Origin: Gammaproteobacteria bacterium
GTDB taxonomy: Bacteria > Pseudomonadota > Gammaproteobacteria > UBA6429 > Thiohalophilaceae
Direction of reading: 5' to 3'
Length of the DNA: 7,157 nucleotides
NCBI GenBank assembly: GCA_029880425.1
Contig: JAOUOK010000084.1
Coordinates: 1-7,157, forward strand
The notes below the pieces were generated by a model. The model made no database searches, had not been told where the DNA came from, and worked only from the letters and a program-made list of their open reading frames with translations. Shown one piece after another: positions 1-6,187 of this stretch. The first letter of the stretch is position 1. Every line of letters starts with the position of its first letter. A program made the translations under genes and the position numbers.

Positions 1-1
1 A

Positions 2-691
2 TTAGGACTTGCTGCCTTATTACATGATATCGGTGAAACAAAATTACCTGAAGGCTTGTTTTGGAAGTCAGAGCCATTTACTTCAGAAGAAAAAAAAGAG
101 GTTTGCAAGCATTCAGAGTATGGTTTTGATATTGTAAAAGAAGTACAGGGTCTTCCTTCTGTAGTGTTGGACGTGGTACGTGATCATCATGAGCGATTAA
201 ATCGTTCAGGTTTTCCAAACCAGGCAGGTGGTGATGAAATAAGTTATAATACGATGATGGTATCTATTGTAGATGTTTATGACAGCGTTACTATGGGATA
301 TGAAGGTAAAAAAGCTATTTCATGTACTGATGCATTAAAAAGTATGTATGACTGGCGTAATGAATTATTTCAGGGTGAGCTGGTTCAGCACTTTATTCAG
401 TGTTTAGGTGTTTACCCGATTGGAAGTGTAATTAAATTAAATACCGGTGAAATAGGTATCGTTGTGACATTTGATGATTGTTCGCGACTTGCCCCACGTA
501 TAATGATATTACTTGATAAAGATCATCAATATTATCCTGTACCGAGGATGCTCGATTTATCCAGGTTTAGAGATGAAGATGAAAAACTAGTATATGAAAT
601 AAAGGAAGTCGTTAACCCAGATGATTACGGTATTGATATACGGCATCATATATTACAGGAATTGTATATCGGCCAGGTTTCAAACCAGTAA
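2..691 (+). CDS. HD-GYP domain protein, probable cyclic-di-GMP phosphodiesterase family (3' part, 5' end outside window)
   Basis: The reading frame is open from the left edge to TAA at 689-691, giving the last 229 residues; the start lies upstream, so a TTG at 56 is not the true start. Seen: an HD motif 'LLHDIG' (H at 23-25, D at 26-28), 'KHSEYG', 'DHHER' (182-196) and 'VDVYDSVT', which match the spaced His/Asp metal ligands of HD-GYP phosphodiesterases. The tail 'YPIGSVIKLNTGEIGIVV' (about 413-466) is typical of HD-GYP proteins that carry an N-terminal DUF3391 domain, which would be off-window. Family role: hydrolysis of cyclic di-GMP in the cytoplasm. Odd points: the usual 'HDIGK' lysine is Glu (codon 35-37), and the usual 'HHExxDGxGYP' reads 'HHERLNRSGFP', so D, G and Y are changed. 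Activity is therefore uncertain; a low-activity or binding-only protein is possible. The gene converges with the adenylate cyclase gene, with 4 bp between the stop codons. Confidence 0.88.
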   Translation, partial: LGLAALLHDIGETKLPEGLFWKSEPFTSEEKKEVCKHSEYGFDIVKEVQGLPSVVLDVVRDHHERLNRSGFPNQAGGDEISYNTMMVSIVDVYDSVTMGYEGKKAISCTDALKSMYDWRNELFQGELVQHFIQCLGVYPIGSVIKLNTGEIGIVVTFDDCSRLAPRIMILLDKDHQYYPVPRMLDLSRFRDEDEKLVYEIKEVVNPDDYGIDIRHHILQELYIGQVSNQ

Positions 692-695
692 CTTT

Positions 696-2165
696 CTAAT
701 CAATATGCTGTACAGTTGAGGCGCCATATACATGAAGGGGTTGTTCTTTTCCACGTATCTTATGTTTCCCTAAATCAATAAATCGTTCTTTTAACTGTGA
801 GTTTAAACTTTTATAGGTTTCAGCAGAAATAATAATACTATAACCAAGACGCTTTGATAAACCATCAAGTCGACTAGCTATATTCACGGTGTCCCCGATA
901 AATGTATATTCAAAACGGTCTTGCGAACCTATTGTTCCAGCTGTGGCATATCCAATATGAATGCCGATACCAACGTTAAATCGATCACCATCTGGTAAAC
1001 AAATAGCGTGTGAGTGTGTGACAATATCCCATGCAGTTTCAATTGCATCATCTATAGAAGCAACATCTTCATCTAAAGGAAAAACGGCAAGAATTGCATC
1101 ACCCATAAATTTATTTACGATGCCGTTGTGTTCTGTAACGATATCTACTATTTTGCTGAAGTATGTATTTAGAAAAAAGATAATATCTTCTGGCGTATTT
1201 TTTTCTGCATATGAAGTAAACTTTCTTAAATCACAAAAGAACACAGCAATATGTTTTTTTTCACCATGTTTTAATATGGCTGAATCAGAACGGATTAACT
1301 TCTGCATAATATCGGGACTGACAATACTTTCTAAGGTTTGCCTGATTTTTTCTTTCTCACGCAATTCATCTATAACTCGATTTGTATTTTGTGCAATGAT
1401 ACCGAATTCATCGCTGCTTAATATTGGTACATAATTCTCCAGCTTACCATCCTGTATGTTTTGTAAAGCATCAATCTGTGTATCAAAAAGAAACTGAAGA
1501 TTAAGTGAGTAGGAGTGGATGAGTCGCAAGGAAAGAGAAACGACAATGCCTAGTGTAAATAGCGTTTCAATAAGATATGCATTTTTAAGTATTTCATACA
1601 TATCATTTCCTTGTGCATTTTGACTTACAAGATTAAGGCTCATGTATGAATAAGCAGACAATGCGTTAGCCAGGATAACAACGAATAATGTCACTGATAA
1701 AAATAAACTGATTCTGCGTGAAACTGGTATGGTATTTTGGATATCTGACTGATTACGATTGAGTGTTATAAAACAATCATGTTCGCGTTTTAAGGCACTG
1801 TCAATACTGGCAAAATATCCCATTATTAAAACAGCTGACAACAGCTTACTTGCAATAATATAGGGTTGGTCATTAATGAAAACTTCAACTACAAATATAC
1901 TCGTAGCCACTAAAATATAGTTGCTAAGTTCGTAGATGAGCTGTCTTTTTGGTTGTTCCAGTATGGCTTTTGATTCAATTAATAGATGTTCGGTTTTAGA
2001 ACGAAAAAATTCAATTATGCTGAAGAGCAGAATTAATGACATGATGGTGGTTAAAGTGTTTCCCTGTGAATAAAAGCTATTCGTACGTGCAGCAAGGATC
2101 CCGATCACCATGATTGTGAGAATGTTGTATGTAATCGTCTGATTTTTTTGAAAATATTGATTCAT
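696..2165 (-). CDS. membrane-anchored class III adenylate cyclase (six membrane segments, HAMP-like linker, catalytic domain)
   Basis: This 489-residue protein should make cAMP from ATP. Hydrophobic segments lie at roughly residues 9-25, 38-54, 79-97, 101-120, 152-175 and 195-216, giving a six-helix anchor. Residues about 217-270 form a HAMP-like linker with the characteristic 'DEFG' (252-255), followed by a short helical signalling stretch. The class III cyclase domain covers about 303-485. It has metal aspartates D312 ('FFCDLRKFT') and D356 ('FMGDAILAVF'), the adenine-selecting lysine K352 ('NKFMGD'), T421 at the second purine-contact position ('EYTFIGDTVN'), and transition-state residues N428 and R432 ('VNIASRL'). 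These favour ATP over GTP. The ATG (2163-2165) is the only start before an in-frame stop a few codons upstream, but no good Shine-Dalgarno sequence precedes it, so translation may be weak. The neighbouring HD-GYP gene suggests a second-messenger locus, but the two genes converge and are not an operon. Confidence 0.92.
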   Translation of the reverse strand: MNQYFQKNQTITYNILTIMVIGILAARTNSFYSQGNTLTTIMSLILLFSIIEFFRSKTEHLLIESKAILEQPKRQLIYELSNYILVATSIFVVEVFINDQPYIIASKLLSAVLIMGYFASIDSALKREHDCFITLNRNQSDIQNTIPVSRRISLFLSVTLFVVILANALSAYSYMSLNLVSQNAQGNDMYEILKNAYLIETLFTLGIVVSLSLRLIHSYSLNLQFLFDTQIDALQNIQDGKLENYVPILSSDEFGIIAQNTNRVIDELREKEKIRQTLESIVSPDIMQKLIRSDSAILKHGEKKHIAVFFCDLRKFTSYAEKNTPEDIIFFLNTYFSKIVDIVTEHNGIVNKFMGDAILAVFPLDEDVASIDDAIETAWDIVTHSHAICLPDGDRFNVGIGIHIGYATAGTIGSQDRFEYTFIGDTVNIASRLDGLSKRLGYSIIISAETYKSLNSQLKERFIDLGKHKIRGKEQPLHVYGASTVQHID

Positions 2166-2247
2166 TTGAGTGTTATTATCATGTTATTTATCAATATTTG
2201 AAGTTTTTTATTTGATATATGGCATATTTGTATGTCTTTATAGTCCT

Positions 2248-2275
2248 AATATACTTTTTTTTACCATATATTCAA
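2248..2275 (-). promoter_or_regulatory. possible sigma-70 promoter for the adenylate cyclase gene
   Basis: Read on the - strand, TTGAAT (2270-2275) is followed after 16 bp by TATATT (2248-2253), a fair match to the -35 and -10 boxes. Transcription would start near 2241, about 75 nt before the cyclase ATG. The region is so AT-rich that chance matches are expected, so this is only a candidate. Confidence 0.25.
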
Positions 2276-2370
2276 TAGCTTATATGAGTTTTTTCACTTA
2301 AATAATTATCATGTCAATGCATTATTTGATATTATGTGTTGAATTCAAGGTAATAACTGACTTTTAATGC

Positions 2371-2445
2371 ACTTAGCCAATAGCTAAGTTGGCAGAACAG
2401 GGGATACTTAATCCCTTGCTCCATATGGGAGGGGCAACCAGCTAT
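2371..2445 (+). other. hairpin cluster resembling a decayed 5' half of a Lys-type tRNA
   Basis: Three stems follow one another. ACTTAGC/GCTAAGT is a perfect 7-bp stem with loop CAATA (2371-2389). CAGGGGAT/ATCCCTTG has 8 pairs including one G-T, with a 5-nt loop (2398-2418). CTCC/GGAG spans 2419-2431. In addition ATAGCT (2380-2385) can pair with AGCTAT (2440-2445), enclosing the last two. The stretch 2381-2399 differs from a standard D-arm sequence (TAGCTCAGTTGGTAGAGCA) at only three positions. It runs into a 5-bp stem GGGGA/TCCCT with a 7-nt loop TACTTAA, which would put CTT (Lys) at the anticodon. No T arm, no acceptor 3' strand and no CCA follow, position 33 is A rather than T, and the D stem is mispaired, so it is not a working tRNA. 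It is either a tRNA remnant or an unrelated structured element. Confidence 0.35.
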
Positions 2446-2466
2446 CCTCCTGTAGATATCGATAGA

Positions 2467-2502
2467 TTTCCACTTATCGTATTAAATCGGTATACTTCGG
2501 GC
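2467..2502 (+). promoter_or_regulatory. sigma-70 promoter for tRNA-Leu (and possibly tig)
   Basis: TTTCCA (2467-2472, 4 of 6 matches to the -35 consensus) is followed after 18 bp by TATACT (2491-2496, 5 of 6 to the -10). The discriminator after it, TCGGGC, is rich in G and C, a known trait of stable-RNA promoters under stringent control. Transcription starting near 2503 would leave a leader of about ten bases before the mature tRNA, a normal length for RNase P processing. Confidence 0.55.
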
Positions 2503-2512
2503 TCAAATTTAT

Positions 2513-2597
2513 GCGGATGTGGTGAAATTGGTATACACGGTAGATTTAGGTTCTGCTGCCGTAAGGCGTGAGAGTTCGAGTCTCTCCATCCGCACCA
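2513..2597 (+). tRNA. tRNA-Leu, anticodon TAG (UAG)
   Basis: An 85-nt class II tRNA folds cleanly. The acceptor stem is GCGGATG (2513-2519) with CATCCGC (2587-2593), followed by discriminator A2594 and an encoded CCA (2595-2597). The D stem is GTG/CAC around AAATTGGTATA. The anticodon stem GTAGA/TCTGC encloses the loop TTTAGGT, giving anticodon TAG at 2547-2549 and G at position 37. The long variable arm (GCC GTAA GGC, 2558-2567) is the leucine class II hallmark. The T arm is GAGAG/CTCTC with loop TTCGAGT (2570-2586). It closely resembles the E. coli tRNA-Leu(UAG) and reads CUN leucine codons. The tig start lies 55 bp downstream with no visible terminator between, so the tRNA may be cut from a shared transcript. 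Confidence 0.97.
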
Positions 2598-2623
2598 TTT
2601 TTAATTCTTAGAATATTTTAATA

Positions 2624-2638
2624 ATTTCACAGTGAAAT
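2624..2638. repeat. perfect inverted repeat next to the tig ribosome binding site
   Basis: ATTTCAC (2624-2630) and GTGAAAT (2632-2638) are exact reverse complements with one base between. In RNA this would form about six pairs with a three-base loop. It ends directly beside the tig Shine-Dalgarno sequence AGAGGA (2639-2644). It has no T run on either side, so it is not an intrinsic terminator; it could be a protein-binding site, a processing site between tRNA-Leu and tig, or a translation-tuning hairpin. Confidence 0.5.
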
Positions 2639-2652
2639 AGAGGATATCAGTA

Positions 2653-3963
2653 ATGCAAGTTTCTGTAGAAACCACCAATGGTCTTGAGCGCAAAATTACA
2701 GTTGCGGTAGATGAAGAACGAATCTCAAATGTAGTTGATGGTCGTCTTCAGGACATGACAAAAACTGTAAGTGTTAAAGGTTTTCGTAAAGGAAAGGTAC
2801 CTCTTAAAGTAGTTAAGCAACAATATGAACAGCAAGTTCGTCAGGAAGTGGTGGGTGATGTTCTGCAATCGACACTCTACGAAGCGATTGGACAGGAAAA
2901 GTTACAACCTGCAGGTCAACCACGTATTGATTCGATTAAAAGTGACCCTGGCCAGGGAATAGAATATACCGCCTTATTTGAAGTTTACCCTGAAGTAACA
3001 TTAGGCGATTTATCCAAAGAAACGGTAGAAAAACCAGTCGCTGAAATTTCCGATGCTGATGTTGAAGATATGCTGGAAACAGTCCGTAAACAGCACAAAG
3101 AATGGGTGACTGCTGACCGTGCCGCTCAAGATGGTGACCAATTAACCATCAGTTTTAAAGGTATGATTGATGGTGAAGCTTTCCCGGGTGGTGAAGCGAA
3201 TGATATGCCTATCGAGTTAGGCAGTGGCAGAATGATTAAAGGGTTTGAAGAAGGCTTGTTAGGCGCAAAAGCCGGTGATGATGTGACTCTGAATGTGACA
3301 TTCCCTGATGATTATCATGCCAAAGAGCTTGCAGGCAAACCTGCGCAGTTTGACACACACGTAAATAAGGTTGAGGAAGCTCAACTGCCTGAAATTAATG
3401 ATGATTTTGCCAAAATGCTGGGCATTAAAGATGCAAGTGTCGAAAATATGCACAAAGAAATTAAAGCCAGTATGCAGCAAGAACTGGAACAACGTTTAAA
3501 TACAAAACTGAAATCGTCTGTCATGGATGCATTAATTAATACAACTGATTTTGATGTACCAACACCATTAATCCAGGAAGAATCTGAAGCGATTAAGAAC
3601 AATATGCTTGAAAACTTTAAACAACAGGGTATGCAAGATAACAGTATGCAGCTTGATGCGAGCATGTTTGCAGATCAGGCTGAACGTCGCGTAAAGTTAG
3701 GCCTCATCATGAATGAAATCGTTCAATCTGAAGGTATTAAAACAGAAAAAGAACGTGTTCAGAAGAAGATTGAAGAAATTGCTGCTCCATACGAACAGCC
3801 TCAACAGGTTATTGATTGGTACAATGGCGATAAACAGCGTTTAGCAGAAGTTCAGGCGCTGGTTACTGAAGAAAAAGTTGTTGAATGGGTTATGGAAAAA
3901 GCGAAAGTGGTCGATAAGACTATGACATTCAAAGAAGTGATGAACGCTGAAGCTAACAAATAA
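2653..3963 (+). CDS. tig: trigger factor, ribosome-associated chaperone and peptidyl-prolyl isomerase
   Basis: This 436-residue protein (E. coli 432) binds at the ribosome exit tunnel and shields nascent chains in the cytoplasm. The N-terminal ribosome-binding domain (about 1-115) holds the signature 'GFRKGKVP' at 43-50, with the ribosome-contacting F44-R45-K46. The FKBP-type isomerase domain covers about 155-245 ('DGDQLTISFKGMIDGEAFPG', 'GSGRMIKGFEEGLLG'). The remaining roughly 190 residues form the helical chaperone domain with its arms, rich in Gln, Glu and Lys. The ATG at 2653 is supported by AGAGGA at 2639-2644, 8 nt upstream. The gene lies between tRNA-Leu and clpP, the usual gammaproteobacterial setting, and is probably transcribed with clpP, whose start is 31 bp after its stop. 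Domain order and length are complete. Confidence 0.97.
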   Translation: MQVSVETTNGLERKITVAVDEERISNVVDGRLQDMTKTVSVKGFRKGKVPLKVVKQQYEQQVRQEVVGDVLQSTLYEAIGQEKLQPAGQPRIDSIKSDPGQGIEYTALFEVYPEVTLGDLSKETVEKPVAEISDADVEDMLETVRKQHKEWVTADRAAQDGDQLTISFKGMIDGEAFPGGEANDMPIELGSGRMIKGFEEGLLGAKAGDDVTLNVTFPDDYHAKELAGKPAQFDTHVNKVEEAQLPEINDDFAKMLGIKDASVENMHKEIKASMQQELEQRLNTKLKSSVMDALINTTDFDVPTPLIQEESEAIKNNMLENFKQQGMQDNSMQLDASMFADQAERRVKLGLIMNEIVQSEGIKTEKERVQKKIEEIAAPYEQPQQVIDWYNGDKQRLAEVQALVTEEKVVEWVMEKAKVVDKTMTFKEVMNAEANK

Positions 3964-3980
3964 TTTAACAAATTACCCTT

Positions 3981-3997
3981 AAGGATAAGAATTCGTG
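3981..3997 (+). promoter_or_regulatory. ribosome binding site fixing the GTG start of clpP
   Basis: AAGGA at 3981-3985 lies 9 nt before GTG at 3995-3997. The next in-frame ATG (4025-4027) has no comparable purine run before it and would remove the propeptide, so the GTG start is preferred. Confidence 0.7.
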
Positions 3998-4627
3998 ACC
4001 GATAAAACAATTAATACAGGCATAATGAACCAGTTAGTACCAATGGTCGTTGAACAGACGTCCCGAGGCGAACGCTCATATGATATATATTCCAGGCTAC
4101 TTAAGGAACGTATTATCTTTCTGGTAGGGCAGGTTGAAGATCATATGGCTAACCTTGTGGTTGCCCAGATGCTTTTCCTGGAGTCTGAAAACCCTGACAA
4201 AGACATATACCTGTATATAAATTCACCAGGTGGTTCTGTAACTGCCGGTTTGTCAATTTATGACACCATGCAGTTTATCAAACCGGATGTAAGTACACTG
4301 TGTATTGGTCAGGCCGCAAGTATGGGAGCATTATTGCTAGCTGGTGGTCAGTCGGGCAAGCGTTATGCACTGCCGCATGCAAGAACAATGATTCACCAGC
4401 CTTTAGGTGGATTTCAGGGCCAGGCGACAGATATCGAAATTCATGCCAAAGAAATTCTTGAAGTGCGTGAACGTTTAAACAAAATTCTTGCCGAACATAC
4501 AGGGAAACCGATGGATGTGATTCAGCAGGATACAGACCGTGATTTCTTCATGAATGCAAACGCATCAGTTGAATATGGCCTGATTGATGAAGTTATGACT
4601 CAACGTATAGTGTCAAACGAGTCGTAA
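3995..4627 (+). CDS. clpP: ATP-dependent Clp protease proteolytic subunit
   Basis: ClpP forms the two-ring, 14-subunit serine protease chamber that degrades proteins fed in by ClpX or ClpA. The protein has 210 residues (E. coli 207). The catalytic triad is visible: S109 in '[14 protein letters not shown]', H134 in 'TMIHQPLGG' and D183 in 'TDRDFFMNA'. The glycine-rich '[11 protein letters not shown]' (75-85) forms the substrate-binding and oxyanion region. The N-terminus up to about residue 12 corresponds to the self-cleaved propeptide of E. coli ClpP; '[20 protein letters not shown]' then matches the mature start that gates the chamber. It uses a GTG start with a good ribosome binding site. 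It sits 31 bp after tig with no terminator between and is probably in the same transcript. clpX, its partner, follows. Confidence 0.97.
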   Translation: MTDKTINTGIMNQLVPMVVEQTSRGERSYDIYSRLLKERIIFLVGQVEDHMANLVVAQMLFLESENPDKDIYLYINSPGGSVTAGLSIYDTMQFIKPDVSTLCIGQAASMGALLLAGGQSGKRYALPHARTMIHQPLGGFQGQATDIEIHAKEILEVRERLNKILAEHTGKPMDVIQQDTDRDFFMNANASVEYGLIDEVMTQRIVSNES

Positions 4628-4693
4628 TCCACTTTTAGCCGATTTTTGATACAATTTCGTACAAAATTCAAGGTTAAAAATGTGCTGTAATGA

Positions 4694-4728
4694 CTTGAAA
4701 AAGTTGTAAAAACTACGCATGGTATAAT
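4694..4728 (+). promoter_or_regulatory. clpX promoter: extended -10 (sigma-70) overlapping a possible sigma-32 site
   Basis: TGGTATAAT at 4720-4728 is a perfect -10 box with the extended TGn element, and no good -35 lies 17 bp upstream, which fits an extended -10 promoter. CTTGAAA at 4694-4700 matches the sigma-32 -35 consensus exactly. At 14 bp spacing the sequence ACGCATGG (4715-4722) gives only a partial match to the sigma-32 -10 (CCCCATnT). Start would be near 4735, about 24 nt before the clpX ATG. The sigma-70 part is stronger than the heat-shock part. Confidence 0.55.
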
Positions 4729-4758
4729 GAATGATAATGTTCATGATGAGGCGATGAC

Positions 4759-6039
4759 ATGAGCGAAGATAAAAACACCGGTGACGGTGGTAACAAGTTA
4801 TTGTACTGCTCTTTCTGTGGGAAGAGTCAGCATGAGGTACGCAAACTGATTGCAGGACCTTCTGTATTCGTATGTGACGAATGTGTCGAGTTATGCAGTG
4901 ATATTATTCGTGAAGAAATACAGGAGCAGTCTGGTAAAGCAGAAGGCGATGCACTTCCTACTCCACATGAAATCAATGATATTCTCAATGAGTATGTAAT
5001 TGGACAGGAACGTGCCAAACGCGTACTTTCTGTTGCGGTTTACAATCATTATAAGCGCCTGGAAACAGGGCAGAAAAAAGATGACGTTGAACTGTCCAAA
5101 AGCAATATCCTTTTGATTGGCCCAACGGGTTGCGGTAAAACATTATTAGCAGAAACGTTGGCACGATTACTTGATGTCCCTTTCACTATTGCAGATGCGA
5201 CGACATTAACCGAGGCTGGTTATGTCGGAGAAGATGTTGAAAATATCATCCAGAAGCTGTTACAAAAATGTGATTACGATGTTGATAAGGCTCAAACCGG
5301 CATTGTGTATATTGATGAAATTGATAAGATTTCTCGTAAATCTGATAATCCTTCAATTACACGTGATGTTTCCGGTGAAGGTGTACAACAAGCCTTGTTG
5401 AAATTAATAGAAGGTACGGTTGCTTCTGTTCCTCCACAAGGTGGCCGTAAGCATCCACAACAAGAATTCTTGCAAGTTGACACTTCAAATATCCTTTTTG
5501 TCTGTGGTGGCGCTTTTGCAGGTTTAGATCGTATTATCCGAGACCGTTCTGAAAAAGGCGGAATTGGGTTTGGTGCTGAAGTTAAAAGCAAGGATGATAA
5601 GAAGAGCATGAGTGAAGTTATTCACTCAGTTGAGCCTGAAGACCTGACGCGTTTTGGACTTATACCTGAATTTGTTGGACGTTTACCGGTCGTTGCGACT
5701 TTAAGCGAGCTTGATGAAGATGCACTGGTTAGAATTTTAACTGAACCTAAAAATGCACTTACCAAGCAATACCAGAAAATGTTTGAAATGGAAGGCAGTG
5801 AATTAGAGTTCCGAGACAGTGCGTTATCATCTATTGCAGAAAAAGCAATGGAACGCAAAACCGGTGCGCGTGGTTTACGTTCAATTCTTGAGCACGCATT
5901 ACTTGATACGATGTATGACTTGCCTTCAATGGATAATGTTGAAAAAGTCGTTATAGATGATTCATGCATTAAGGGAGAAGGTGAACCCCTCTTTATATAT
6001 GAAAACCTGGAGCCGTTAGCTGCTTCAGCTGATGATTAA
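4759..6039 (+). CDS. clpX: ATP-dependent Clp protease ATP-binding subunit ClpX
   Basis: ClpX is a hexameric AAA+ unfoldase that recognises tagged substrates such as ssrA-tagged proteins, unfolds them with ATP and passes them into ClpP. The protein has 426 residues (E. coli 424) and all key elements are seen in order. The N-terminal zinc-binding domain has C17, C20, C39 and C42. Walker A is 'GPTGCGKT' (121-128), the pore-1 loop 'GYVG' (154-157), Walker B 'IVYIDEID' with D186-E187, and the pore-2 'RKH' (230-232). The ClpP-docking loop is 'IGF' (269-271), the arginine finger is R308 in 'FVGRLP', and the sensor-2 arginine is R371 in 'GARGLR'. The ATG at 4759 follows TGAGG (4747-4751) by 7 nt. It follows clpP after 131 bp with its own promoter signals, and a strong terminator closes it. 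Nothing is missing. Confidence 0.98.
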   Translation: MSEDKNTGDGGNKLLYCSFCGKSQHEVRKLIAGPSVFVCDECVELCSDIIREEIQEQSGKAEGDALPTPHEINDILNEYVIGQERAKRVLSVAVYNHYKRLETGQKKDDVELSKSNILLIGPTGCGKTLLAETLARLLDVPFTIADATTLTEAGYVGEDVENIIQKLLQKCDYDVDKAQTGIVYIDEIDKISRKSDNPSITRDVSGEGVQQALLKLIEGTVASVPPQGGRKHPQQEFLQVDTSNILFVCGGAFAGLDRIIRDRSEKGGIGFGAEVKSKDDKKSMSEVIHSVEPEDLTRFGLIPEFVGRLPVVATLSELDEDALVRILTEPKNALTKQYQKMFEMEGSELEFRDSALSSIAEKAMERKTGARGLRSILEHALLDTMYDLPSMDNVEKVVIDDSCIKGEGEPLFIYENLEPLAASADD

Positions 6040-6046
6040 GAAAACT

Positions 6047-6073
6047 AAAGGGGTATTAAATACCCCTTTTTTT
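6047..6073 (+). terminator. intrinsic terminator after clpX
   Basis: AAAGGGGTAT (6047-6056) and ATACCCCTTT (6060-6069) form a perfect 10-bp stem with a TAA loop, followed by a run of T ending at 6073. It begins 7 bp after the clpX stop and separates the clpX transcript from lon. Because the stem is flanked by A on the left and T on the right it may also work in the other direction. Confidence 0.93.
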
Positions 6074-6110
6074 CGCATGTTATATTTTTAATAGTTATTT
6101 TATGCGTAAC

Positions 6111-6136
6111 CTTGAAAAATGAATACCTGACCATAT
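6111..6136 (+). promoter_or_regulatory. candidate sigma-32 (heat-shock) promoter of lon
   Basis: CTTGAAA (6111-6117) matches the sigma-32 -35 consensus exactly. After 11 bp, GACCATAT (6129-6136) matches five of the seven specified bases of the -10 consensus CCCCATnT. Transcription from about 6143 would give a leader of roughly 45 nt before the lon ATG. lon is a known member of the sigma-32 regulon in E. coli, which supports the reading. Confidence 0.6.
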
Positions 6137-6187
6137 AGATATGGACTAAGGATTTTTAAATTTACATTATGAATATAGGACAGAAAC

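Larger units (their letters stand above)
2166..2512. other. 347-bp non-coding region between the cyclase gene and tRNA-Leu
   Basis: No convincing coding sequence is present on either strand. The left part, about 2166-2365, is very rich in A and T and must hold the cyclase promoter. The right part, about 2371-2445, changes character: it is richer in G and C and contains several close hairpins with a tRNA-like look (separate entry). A palindrome TATCGATA lies at 2457-2464. The stretch ends with the tRNA-Leu promoter. Nothing here resembles a mobile element or a CRISPR repeat. Confidence 0.7.

Noticed and set aside
961..1434. A 157-codon open frame on the + strand
   Set aside because: It lies wholly inside the adenylate cyclase gene on the other strand, over its catalytic and HAMP regions, and its translation shows no recognisable domain.
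2312..2317. A perfect TTGACA on the - strand as the -35 of a cyclase promoter
   Set aside because: At 16-18 bp spacing the -10 position reads as a run of A with no TATAAT likeness, so it probably arises by chance in AT-rich DNA.
2389..2571. A 60-codon + strand open frame starting at TTG
   Set aside because: It runs through the hairpin cluster, the tRNA promoter and most of the tRNA-Leu gene, with no ribosome binding site.
3259..3665. Two - strand open frames inside tig
   Set aside because: They are antisense to strongly conserved trigger factor sequence, and their translations look like typical reverse-complement shadows rich in Ser, Cys, Ile and Phe.
4640..4665. AATTT/AAATT hairpin after clpP as a possible terminator
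   Set aside because: The stem is only five A-T pairs with no following T run, so it is too weak to call.
4827..5969. Three - strand open frames inside clpX
   Set aside because: They are antisense to an intact and highly conserved gene, have Ser-rich translations and no upstream signals.
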